From JBCCEV01 sp039030125 (GTDB lineage: Bacteria; Pseudomonadota; Gammaproteobacteria; Ga0077536): DNA of 13,660 nucleotides. The DNA is taken from assembly GCA_039030125.1 (NCBI GenBank), contig JBCCEV010000116.1:1-13660 (forward strand). Direction: 5' to 3'. Position numbers and translations under genes: made by a program. Numbering within the stretch: position 1 is the first letter of the stretch; each line of letters starts with the position of its first letter. Under the pieces are notes generated by a model. It made no database searches and had not been told where the DNA came from. It saw only the letters and a list, made by a program, of their open reading frames with translations. Positions 1-6,236 of the stretch are shown here, piece by piece.

Positions 1-2
1 AA

Positions 3-608
3 GAGCCCGAGCGCTTCGACCATGAAGGCCGTTTCTTTCAGGTCAAGGCTGCCTTTAGCCAACCCAAGCCTGTCGATTGCGGATTGCCAATGGTGGTTAG
101 TGCAGGCTCCTCACCAACCGGGCGTGAGTTCGCGCTCACCAAGGCAGACGCTCTGTTCATGGTGGTGCCAGAACTCGACTCTATCGCTGAGAACCTGGCC
201 GGTGTCCGCCTGGCGATGGGGCCCCGGCCCATCAATGTTTACTGTAGCGGTCATATTTTTTGCCGCGCCACGAAACAAGAAACCGAGGACTACTATCACT
301 ATCTCATTCATGAAACGGGCGATTGGGCGGCGGGGCGTTTTCTGCTGAAATCCTATGAAGAAATCCATTCAATGCCACGCGAGATCTTGCACAGCGATCC
401 ATTTATCGAACGCCTGATGAGCGGCTCGGGGACGCTGCCGGTGGTGGGTGATCCAGATCATGTGGTGGATACCTTCAAGAAGCTTAACGCGGCGGGGATC
501 AGCGGCATGGCGTTCGCGCTGCCGAACTACTTAGAGGATTTCAAAATTATTCGCGAGGAAGTATTGCCGCGCATGGAAGCCGCGGGTCTTCGGGAACCTT
601 GGGTTTAA
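3..608 (+). CDS. Luciferase-like (LLM class) flavin-dependent monooxygenase, 3' part
   Basis: The reading frame is open from the left edge (first complete codon at base 3) to TAA at 606-608, so about 201 C-terminal residues are present and the N-terminus lies outside the window. Visible motifs include 'FDHEGRFFQVK' followed by a proline-rich turn, then 'VSAGSSPTGREFA' and 'ADALFMV', and near the end 'VVGDPDHVVDTF', 'GISGMAF' and 'EEVLPRMEAAGLR'. In the bacterial luciferase-like family (RutA/SsuD-type TIM barrels using reduced flavin and O2) the AGSSP-type loop helps bind FMN phosphate, and the C-terminal GxPxxV...GxxG pattern is characteristic. I infer a cytoplasmic FMNH2-dependent monooxygenase acting on a small organic compound; the substrate cannot be told. 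The lipoprotein gene follows after 17 bases and may be co-transcribed. An internal ATG at 84 would give only a truncated barrel and is not a real start. Confidence 0.88.
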   Translation, partial: EPERFDHEGRFFQVKAAFSQPKPVDCGLPMVVSAGSSPTGREFALTKADALFMVVPELDSIAENLAGVRLAMGPRPINVYCSGHIFCRATKQETEDYYHYLIHETGDWAAGRFLLKSYEEIHSMPREILHSDPFIERLMSGSGTLPVVGDPDHVVDTFKKLNAAGISGMAFALPNYLEDFKIIREEVLPRMEAAGLREPWV

Positions 609-625
609 ATCGATCGGAGAAAATT

Positions 626-799
626 ATGCGGCGGCGGATTCTAATTTTGATTGCGATGATGGCTTTGACCGCGTGCGCGCCAGAGGTGGGCAGTGAGAAA
701 TGGTGCGAGCAGCTTAAAGATAAGCCCAAGGGCGAGTGGACCAGTAATGAAGCGGGTGACTTCGCGAAATACTGTGTGCTCGGGATCAAACCCGAGTAG
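626..799 (+). CDS. Small lipoprotein, DUF3012-like
   Basis: This gene encodes 57 residues. The ATG at 626 is preferred over an in-frame start at 599 because GGAGA at 616-620 sits five bases upstream and because a proper lipoprotein signal then begins with Met-Arg-Arg-Arg. A short hydrophobic run leads to a lipobox LTAC with the lipidated Cys at residue 17, so the mature protein is only about 41 residues. The mature part begins CAPEVGSEKWC and continues with KPKGEW, NEAGDFAKYC; this pattern (APEVGS-x-WC, KPKG-x-W, A-x-x-F/Y-AK-x-C) matches what I remember of the DUF3012 family, short gammaproteobacterial lipoproteins of unknown function. Two further Cys residues in the mature region could form a disulfide. 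The stop codon abuts the stop of the opposing PEP-CTERM gene. Confidence 0.85.
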   Translation: MRRRILILIAMMALTACAPEVGSEKWCEQLKDKPKGEWTSNEAGDFAKYCVLGIKPE

Positions 800-814
800 T
801 TAGCGGGCTTTGAT
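785..814. terminator. Candidate bidirectional terminator hairpin spanning two convergent stop codons
   Basis: Bases 785-790 (ATCAAA) pair with 809-814 (TTTGAT), and 791-794 (CCCG) pair with 804-807 (CGGG). C808 is a single-base bulge, and the loop is the nine bases 795-803. The stem is GC-rich at the top with A residues on one side and T residues on the other, so transcripts from either strand give a hairpin flanked by a short U run. The TAG of the plus-strand lipoprotein (797-799) and the stop of the minus-strand PEP-CTERM gene (800-802) both fall in the loop. The U tract is only three bases, so terminator strength is uncertain. Confidence 0.45.
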
Positions 815-1621
815 GTGGCGTGCCGCTGAGCTCGGTTCGCGCCGCAATCGCGCACCCAACATCAATAGAGCCGGGCCAAACAGCCACGCGGCGGCTGGCA
901 CAGGCACTGCCACTAATTCGATTTGACCGTCGAAACGGGTTGCGTCGTTGAAAAACGAATTAAAAATGGTCGCGCCTAGCGCGGACCCGTTGGTCCCTAC
1001 GCCGAAGCGCACGACGGTTTGGTTGTTAGCGATTGGTGTGTAATTGAAATCAAAGTCCACCGTGCTACCCGGCGCGAGCGCAAAGTCGAACTGCAAGAAT
1101 CCATCAACCGCGACGAACACTTGCACGCCGTTGTTGGTGGCGGACGGCGCAAACGTGTTACCTAAGGTCGAAAAGGAGCCAGAGATCCGCAGTTCCTGAC
1201 CCTGCAAACCTGAGCTATTCCACTCGCGCGCGCGCATGCTGGTTCCCGAGGCTTCGGAGCTTGGCGCAAAGCCCTCTCGCCAAAACGTGCGGAACGATGA
1301 GTAATAGCCTGGCGGATTAGAAATTGAGTCGCGCCAATCGGAATATTCAATTGGGGCACCACCGAACGATCCGCCAGTGGGATTATGGATCCCAATGTAG
1401 CGCCATGTGCCGTTACCGGTTGTGTCCGAGTGTCCGTGCTGAGCGGCATCTGCCGCGCTACCCGGTGTGACGATGGAACCGCCAACACCGATCCCGTCGA
1501 TGCGTGCACTGTCCCAATCATTGAGCGCGTGGGCCAGCACCGTCGCCGCGCTGACGGGGGCGACAACAGCGAGGCTGGAGAGTGTCACTAAACACAAAAC
1601 GGTGAAGCTGGCGCGGATCAT
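800..1621 (-). CDS. PEP-CTERM sorting-domain exported protein
   Basis: This gene encodes 273 residues when started at the ATG at 1621; a TTG at 1684 in the same frame would add 21 residues in front of the signal peptide and is less likely. GAGAG lies about eight bases upstream of 1621. The N-terminus is a typical Sec signal (MIRASFTVLC, hydrophobic core, then PVSA/ATV cleavage region). The mature part is rich in Ser, Gly, Asn, Thr and aromatic residues, as in extracellular beta-rich proteins, and no enzyme motif is visible. The C-terminus carries VPVPAAAWLFG (residues 239-249), a short hydrophobic stretch, then a basic segment RLRRE. This is the VPxPAAxWLFG variant of the PEP-CTERM signal recognised by exosortase. 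The basic tail after the hydrophobic part is longer than usual. I infer export and exosortase processing, with a possible role in an extracellular matrix; no exosortase gene is in the window. Confidence 0.85.
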   Translation of the reverse strand: MIRASFTVLCLVTLSSLAVVAPVSAATVLAHALNDWDSARIDGIGVGGSIVTPGSAADAAQHGHSDTTGNGTWRYIGIHNPTGGSFGGAPIEYSDWRDSISNPPGYYSSFRTFWREGFAPSSEASGTSMRAREWNSSGLQGQELRISGSFSTLGNTFAPSATNNGVQVFVAVDGFLQFDFALAPGSTVDFDFNYTPIANNQTVVRFGVGTNGSALGATIFNSFFNDATRFDGQIELVAVPVPAAAWLFGPALLMLGARLRREPSSAARHIKAR

Positions 1622-1708
1622 TGGGCTGCTCTCGATTCCAATTAAGCAATATGATCGCACAGAGATAAGGCTTGGTAAGGCCAATGTGAGAACTATGACC
1701 GCTTTTTA

Positions 1709-1726
1709 CACCACGCTAGTGAGGTG
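1709..1726. repeat. Imperfect 18-bp inverted repeat between two minus-strand genes
   Basis: The halves CACCACGCT and AGTGAGGTG match in seven of nine positions when one is reverse-complemented. It lies downstream of the membrane-protein gene and about 90 bases upstream of the PEP-CTERM start. An A/T run lies on its left, but in minus-strand transcripts this becomes an A run after the hairpin, not a U run, so it is not a convincing terminator. It could be an operator for the PEP-CTERM gene or chance. Confidence 0.25.
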
Positions 1727-1746
1727 CTTCATGAGCTGCAGTGTCG

Positions 1747-2154
1747 TTAGTCTTTGATCAGCGGACCGCTGAACACTTCGCGGCGATTCAGTCGCACGCT
1801 AACCAGCTCACCCTCCCGCGGCTCGCCGACGGACAGCGGCTCGCGAAAATACAGCCGCTCGCGCTCACGCTTCTGCTCGGCGGCGTGGAGAATGCAGGTC
1901 CCGCGAAAAAACACTTCGACCTCGGCATCTCGATAGTCAGGTTCTAGTTCAAGATGGAGCTCCACATGAGCGCCGCGCTTTTTGTAACACTCGAGTTCCA
2001 CCTCACCCCGGCCGACGCCTTTGGCAGATGGAAATTTGGCTTCGTAATCCCACAGCCCTCGATCGCCCAAGGCGAATAGCATAGCGAAGGCGGCGAGAAC
2101 CCAGGCCCAGGTTGGAAGGGCACTAAGAAGGTCAATAATGCTGTTGAAGTCCAT
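1747..2154 (-). CDS. Membrane-anchored protein of unknown function, one N-terminal helix
   Basis: This gene encodes 135 residues from the ATG at 2154. That start is chosen because AAGGA lies eight bases upstream; ATG 2163 and a start at 2202 are in frame but lack comparable spacing. Residues about 11-30 form a hydrophobic segment (PTWAWVLAAFAMLFALG) bounded by Asp-Arg, consistent with one transmembrane helix. The rest is a soluble, strongly charged domain of about 100 residues with alternating hydrophobic/charged strands (VELECYKKR, HVELHLELEP, AEVEVFFRG) and an Arg/Glu-rich loop (EQKRERERL), suggesting a small beta-sandwich. I do not recognise a family. The gene is divergent from the efflux operon, with 147 bases between its start and the chosen start of the TolC-type gene, so shared regulation is possible but unproven. 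It shares strand with the PEP-CTERM gene 125 bases downstream. Confidence 0.7.
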   Translation of the reverse strand: MDFNSIIDLLSALPTWAWVLAAFAMLFALGDRGLWDYEAKFPSAKGVGRGEVELECYKKRGAHVELHLELEPDYRDAEVEVFFRGTCILHAAEQKRERERLYFREPLSVGEPREGELVSVRLNRREVFSGPLIKD

Positions 2155-2301
2155 GCAATCCATCCTTGCTATAAGCGCGTGTCCAATTGGTCTGGGATTC
2201 AAGCGTTAGCGTAGACGCGACAGCATAGAGAAGTGGGCTCAACGGCGCACCATCGGTGGGCCAAGGCGATGATAGAATTCGCAGTGATCGAAGCTGGGTT
2301 T
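2155..2301. promoter_or_regulatory. Divergent intergenic region upstream of the efflux operon
   Basis: This stretch separates the start of the minus-strand membrane protein from the chosen start of the TolC-type gene. It must hold at least the promoter of the efflux operon, but I see no convincing -35/-10 pair. It contains a perfect 8-bp palindrome, CCAATTGG, at 2183-2190, and a short inverted pair GCGT (2203-2206) and ACGC (2215-2218). Alternative upstream starts of the TolC-type gene (GTG 2233, ATG 2269) would place part of it inside coding sequence. Confidence 0.35.
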
Positions 2302-4695
2302 ATGGTCATTTATTTGCTTCCCTTAAGACACGCGAGAGCGTTTATCGAACGTCTCGGTGCACTCGTCTGCTTGGCGCTCGCCTTCACGGCGGGCGCGAAC
2401 AGCGATCCGGTGAACATTGCCGTACTGAACGACGGTCCCGTCGAGCGCACCTTCGTCGCCAATGACCTCATCAAAGAAGAAATCGAGGCGGTTCTCGGCA
2501 AGGAATTTAGTGCTCAATTTCCGGACCATCTGGTGCGCGATGGTGGCTGGAATATTAATTCCATCCGCGATGCCCTGCGCGCCCTAATGCGCGACCCCGA
2601 GGTGGATATTATTCTCACCAGCGGTTTGATCGCGACCCACGTCGCCGCGCATCTCGAGGGACTGAGCAAGCCTGTGATCGGGATCGTTGTGGCCGATAGC
2701 GTGCTGCAAGAATTTCCGCGCCAAGGTAACGCCAGCGGCAAGCGTAACTTCGTCTACCTGGCCGACGACCATACGGTCGGCCAGGATCTTGACTTGTTTC
2801 ATCGTCTAATTGGATTTAAGCAGCTCACCATCGTGCCAGATCGCCTGGTGCTCGACGCGATCCCAGAGCTGCCAACGCTGATCGAGGAAGCGGCCCAGCG
2901 CTTGGACGTGACGATCGACGTGGCCATGGCGAGTGATAGTGCCGCCCAAGTGTTGGAGCGCATGCCGCCAGCCACTGAGGCGGTATATCTGCCCCCGCTG
3001 TCGCGGTTCAGCGATGTCGAGGTCGCGCGTTTAATGGAGGGGTTGAACGCGCGTGGGATCGCGACCTTCGCACTGACAGGTCAACCGTATATGTCAGCGG
3101 GTGCGCTGATGACCGGCTCGGGACGTAACGTCGATTACACACGCGTCGCTCGCCGGATCGCCTTGAATGTCCAATCAATACTGTTGGGCACGGCCGCTGA
3201 AGATCTGAAAGTTGATCTGTCGCAAACCCAAAAGCTGGCCATTAATATGGTCACGGCACGGGCGATTGGATACTCGCCGCGCTGGCAAGATCTTGAGGGC
3301 AGTATCGTCATTGACGAGGTTAGTGCCGACACCGCCGATGCATTGGATCTCGTGGGTGCGCTTGAATTGGCTCTGGCCAACAATCCCGCCTTGAAGGTGA
3401 GCGAATTCAACCCGCTGATCGCCCAGACCAGCGCCGATGCCGCACGCGCTGGGTTGTTGCCGCAAATCAGCACAGGGTTTTCGGCGACCAAGATCGACAG
3501 CGATCGCGCTAATCCATTGAGCGCCGCGGAGCGCAGCGGTGAAATTTCGGGTCAGGCGAGCCAATTGGTGTACTCCGAGCGCGTCTGGTCGGGCTACACA
3601 GTGGCCAAGTTATTGCGCGAAGCAGAAGATCACGCTTTGAAGGTTGTCGCGCTTGATACCTTGGAGCAAACGGCCATTGCCTATCTCAATTTACTGCAAG
3701 CGCAAGCACAAGCGCAGGTTCGGGGTTCGAACGTTTTAGTCACCGAGTCAAACCTTGAACTTGCACAGTCGCGCGAGCGAGTGGGTCAATCGGGTCGTGC
3801 GGATGTCCTGCGTTTTCGCAGTGAACTTGCCATTGATCGGCAGAATCTTTATGCGGCATTGGGGGAAGTTGACACCGCGGCGGTCGAACTCAAACGCCTG
3901 CTGGGACGTCCGGTGAGCGATGAGGTTAACGTGGGCGATTCCGGGATCCCGCGACTCATCGATTTATTTAGCGAGGCGCGCTACCAGCGTTTGTTCAACA
4001 ATGAATTGCGGTGGAATTTGTTTCGTGAGTTCCATATCGACCAGGCTCTGGCACACGCGCCGGAGTTACAGCAAATCGACGCGCTCACCGCCGGTGCCGA
4101 GCGTCAGTTACTCGCGGCGCGGCGCGCCTACTATGTCCCGGATGTTAATGTAGTTGGGCAAGCAACAACCCGCATTTTGCGCGGTGGCGCGGGATCGGGT
4201 TTGAGCGGGACCGGGCTTGATGATGATCAGTGGGCGGTTGGCGTGGAGGCTACCTTGCCACTGTTTCTCGGGGGCGAGCGTCAGGCCGCGAAAGACGAGG
4301 CGACCTACACGCTCAGCCAAACGCGCTTTCAACGCACTCAGTTCGAAATCGATATCCAAGCGCGCGTGATGGCGGCGTTGGAGCGCTCGGGCGCCTCGTT
4401 TCCGGCGATCAGGTTATCTAAGGAGGCCGCCGTTGCCGCGCGTGATAATTTGGAGCTGGTTACCGACGGCTATTCGGCGGGCGCGGCCACCATTACCGAG
4501 CTCAACGATGCGCAAGATGCCGCGCTCACGGCGGAACTTGCCGTCGCCCAAGCGCGCTATCAGTTCATCATTAATTTTGTTGGGGTCCTGCGCGGGATGG
4601 CGAGCTTCGACATTCTTCTCGCCCCCGACGGATTGAATGAATGGTATGAAAGTATTAACGCGTTTTTTGAAGCGGCAGGTGTCGGTTCTTCATGA
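2302..4695 (+). CDS. Outer-membrane efflux protein (TolC family) with N-terminal ABC-type substrate-binding domain
   Basis: This gene encodes 797 residues from the ATG at 2302. GTG 2233 and ATG 2269 are in-frame alternatives (2233 gives 820 residues), and none has a strong ribosome site. I chose 2302 because it gives a plausible Sec signal ending ...FTAGA at residue 32. Residues about 35-340 resemble the ABC substrate-binding family (Pfam PF04392, TrpX-like): 'VNIAVLNDGPVERTF' opens the fold, 'VDIILTSGLIATHVAAHL' and 'SKPVIGIVVAD' follow, and 'GRNVDYTRVARRIALNVQSILLG...INMVTARAIGYS' is the family's C-terminal signature. Residues about 344-790 are a TolC-type channel with its two internal repeats (starting near 347 and 578), long Ala/Gln/Glu-rich coiled coils, 'SGRADVLRF' and 'SAGAATITELNDAQ'. 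A normal TolC protein is 430-490 residues, so about 310 are extra. It is the first gene of the efflux operon and overlaps the adaptor gene by ATGA. I infer an exit duct whose periplasmic face carries a ligand-binding module. Confidence 0.9.
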   Translation: MVIYLLPLRHARAFIERLGALVCLALAFTAGANSDPVNIAVLNDGPVERTFVANDLIKEEIEAVLGKEFSAQFPDHLVRDGGWNINSIRDALRALMRDPEVDIILTSGLIATHVAAHLEGLSKPVIGIVVADSVLQEFPRQGNASGKRNFVYLADDHTVGQDLDLFHRLIGFKQLTIVPDRLVLDAIPELPTLIEEAAQRLDVTIDVAMASDSAAQVLERMPPATEAVYLPPLSRFSDVEVARLMEGLNARGIATFALTGQPYMSAGALMTGSGRNVDYTRVARRIALNVQSILLGTAAEDLKVDLSQTQKLAINMVTARAIGYSPRWQDLEGSIVIDEVSADTADALDLVGALELALANNPALKVSEFNPLIAQTSADAARAGLLPQISTGFSATKIDSDRANPLSAAERSGEISGQASQLVYSERVWSGYTVAKLLREAEDHALKVVALDTLEQTAIAYLNLLQAQAQAQVRGSNVLVTESNLELAQSRERVGQSGRADVLRFRSELAIDRQNLYAALGEVDTAAVELKRLLGRPVSDEVNVGDSGIPRLIDLFSEARYQRLFNNELRWNLFREFHIDQALAHAPELQQIDALTAGAERQLLAARRAYYVPDVNVVGQATTRILRGGAGSGLSGTGLDDDQWAVGVEATLPLFLGGERQAAKDEATYTLSQTRFQRTQFEIDIQARVMAALERSGASFPAIRLSKEAAVAARDNLELVTDGYSAGAATITELNDAQDAALTAELAVAQARYQFIINFVGVLRGMASFDILLAPDGLNEWYESINAFFEAAGVGSS

Positions 4696-5777
4696 TCAAT
4701 AAAGTTCTAACCTTAATTTCCCTGGTGGTTGTTGTCGGTTGTTCACAGGAAGAGGCGGCCGCGCCCGAGGCACCAATACGCCCGGTTAAATCGATAGTGG
4801 TGCAACCAGGAGACATTAGCCAGCGACAAACCTTCTCGGGCTCGGCAAAGGCCGATACCGAGGCCGATATCAGTTTTAAAGTGAGCGGCACATTGCTCAA
4901 TCGTCCGGTCGATATCGGCGATCGGGTGACCCGGGGCGACTTGCTGGCCGAGCTCGATCGCCGCGATTTCGAGATACAAGTGCGCGAAGCCGATGCGCAG
5001 CTAGCCAATGCTAAAGCCGCGTTGCGCAACGCGGAGGCAAACTACGATCGCGTTCGAGATCTTTATGAAAATGATAACGTCGCGCGCAGTGAGCTGGATA
5101 ACGCGCGGGCGAGCGCGGAATCCGCTGAGGCCCAAGTCAAAATCGCCGAGCAGAGTTTGGCCAACAATCGCCTGCAGCTTTCTTACACGCGTGTGGTCGC
5201 GCCGGGCGACTGCGATATCGCCGAAACGTTTTTCAAGGAAAACGAAAACGTCGGCAGCGGGCAGGCGATCGTACGCTTGAACTGTGGCAGTTGCGCGGAA
5301 GTTCGGCTGTCCGTCTCGGAGTCTCACATCGGTCATATTCTGGTTAACGACGATGCGGAGGTATCGTTTTCCGCACTTGGCGATCAAACATTTGCCGCCC
5401 AAGTCACCGAGGTGGGTGTCGCCATTGCCAGCGAGGCGAATGCTTTTCCGGTGCTTGTTAAATTGAACGAAGGCTGCGATCAGGTACGCCCGGGGATGGT
5501 GGCCGACGTGGCATTTCGTTTTGACGTGGTCGGCAGTGCCGACGGGATCCTGATACCGGTGGTGGCCGTGGGTGAAGATCGCTCGGGGCGCTACGTCTAT
5601 GTGCTCGATCAACAAGATGAAACCTTTTGGCGCGCCGTGCGCCGGCCAGTCACGATCGGGCCGCCGCAGCAAGGTGGCATTGTGATCACCGGCGGTCTGG
5701 AATCTGGTGAGCGGGTGGTGACAGCGGGTGTTCGGCGGATCACCGATGGCCAGGTGGTTAGGCTTTTCGGTAGTTGA
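4692..5777 (+). CDS. RND efflux periplasmic adaptor (membrane fusion protein), lipoprotein
   Basis: This gene encodes 361 residues. It starts inside the stop of the TolC-type gene (ATGA at 4692-4695), which indicates translational coupling. The N-terminus is a lipoprotein signal ending VVGC with Cys17 as the lipid site, so the protein is anchored in the periplasm, probably to the inner membrane. Residues about 60-96 form the first half of the lipoyl-like barrel-sandwich (SGTLLNRPVDIGDRVTRGD). Residues 97-165 form an Ala/Glu/Arg-rich alpha-helical hairpin that would contact the TolC-type channel. 'LSYTRVVAPGDCDIAE' closes the lipoyl domain, and a beta-barrel and membrane-proximal domain follow (ending GLESGERVVTAGVRRITDGQ). 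This is the HlyD/AcrA family order and length. Unusually, there are four extra cysteines: C174 within the lipoyl-closing motif, C198/C201 as CGSC, and C262. They could make disulfides or bind metal; no transported substrate can be named. Confidence 0.93.
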   Translation: MINKVLTLISLVVVVGCSQEEAAAPEAPIRPVKSIVVQPGDISQRQTFSGSAKADTEADISFKVSGTLLNRPVDIGDRVTRGDLLAELDRRDFEIQVREADAQLANAKAALRNAEANYDRVRDLYENDNVARSELDNARASAESAEAQVKIAEQSLANNRLQLSYTRVVAPGDCDIAETFFKENENVGSGQAIVRLNCGSCAEVRLSVSESHIGHILVNDDAEVSFSALGDQTFAAQVTEVGVAIASEANAFPVLVKLNEGCDQVRPGMVADVAFRFDVVGSADGILIPVVAVGEDRSGRYVYVLDQQDETFWRAVRRPVTIGPPQQGGIVITGGLESGERVVTAGVRRITDGQVVRLFGS

Positions 5778-5785
5778 TTGTCCGC

Positions 5786-6217
5786 ATGAGTGCCTACGAA
5801 CTCATCGACCTCGCGACCGGCGTTAATACGCGCATTGATGTTCAACTGGGGATCTTTGTCACCGTGCACCTGGCGTTGTTCGGCGGCATTATCTACATCG
5901 ACAGGCCCTTGCGCAGTCTCGAAAAAGTCTTCGCGGTGTTTGTCTATTCAGGCTTTGCGGGAGTGAACTACTTAATGATGGCGCATCAAGCCGCGCTCGC
6001 GAATGCCATGTATGGCGAGGCGCTCAAATATCTCAACGATCCGTGCTGCAGTGGCAACCAGGTCTTGATGCTGATCCAAGCGGAAATGGCCGCTGGTCGA
6101 GCTAAGTACATGCAACAGATCATCGCCATGCTCCACAGTTTCTTCTACACCGCGGTGGTGCTCTCAATCATTTTTGATCGTGGGATGCGAGCCAAAATCA
6201 AACCGGGTACCGCCTAG
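5786..6217 (+). CDS. Small three-helix inner-membrane protein within the RND operon, function unknown
   Basis: This gene encodes 143 residues from the ATG at 5786. A TTG at 5774 overlapping the adaptor stop would add four residues; neither start has a clear ribosome site, so coupling to the adaptor gene is likely. Three hydrophobic segments are visible: about 21-38 (LGIFVTVHLALFGGIIYI), 47-65 (KVFAVFVYSGFAGVNYLMM) and 111-130 (IIAMLHSFFYTAVVLSII). Between helices two and three lies a soluble loop of about 45 residues with a Cys-Cys pair (87-88), and the short C-terminal tail is basic (DRGMRAKIK). I recognise no named family. It is not a split piece of the RND pump, which is complete downstream, and it is longer than the YajC or AcrZ-type small partners. 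Its position between adaptor and pump, with 8 and 19 bases on either side, argues that it belongs to the efflux complex or its assembly. Confidence 0.75.
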   Translation: MSAYELIDLATGVNTRIDVQLGIFVTVHLALFGGIIYIDRPLRSLEKVFAVFVYSGFAGVNYLMMAHQAALANAMYGEALKYLNDPCCSGNQVLMLIQAEMAAGRAKYMQQIIAMLHSFFYTAVVLSIIFDRGMRAKIKPGTA

Positions 6218-6236
6218 ACTCAATCGTGTTGCCGTG

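Noticed and set aside
1622..1684. N-terminal extension of the PEP-CTERM protein from a TTG
   Set aside because: It would bury the signal peptide behind 21 residues; ATG 1621 gives a normal signal sequence.
1385..1757. Plus-strand frames across the PEP-CTERM gene start and the following gap
   Set aside because: They are antisense to a gene with clear signal and sorting motifs, and show no ribosome sites or domains.
2323..2802. Several short minus-strand frames within the substrate-binding domain region
   Set aside because: The plus strand has one continuous frame with family motifs through the same bases.
5001..5672. 223-residue open frame on the minus strand
   Set aside because: It is fully antisense to the adaptor gene, which has clear family motifs. 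No ribosome site or recognisable domain; a product of GC-rich codon use.
6174..6236. N-terminal extension of the RND pump overlapping the small membrane protein
   Set aside because: RND pumps begin a few residues before TM1, as from ATG 6237; the extension is polar and out of family character.
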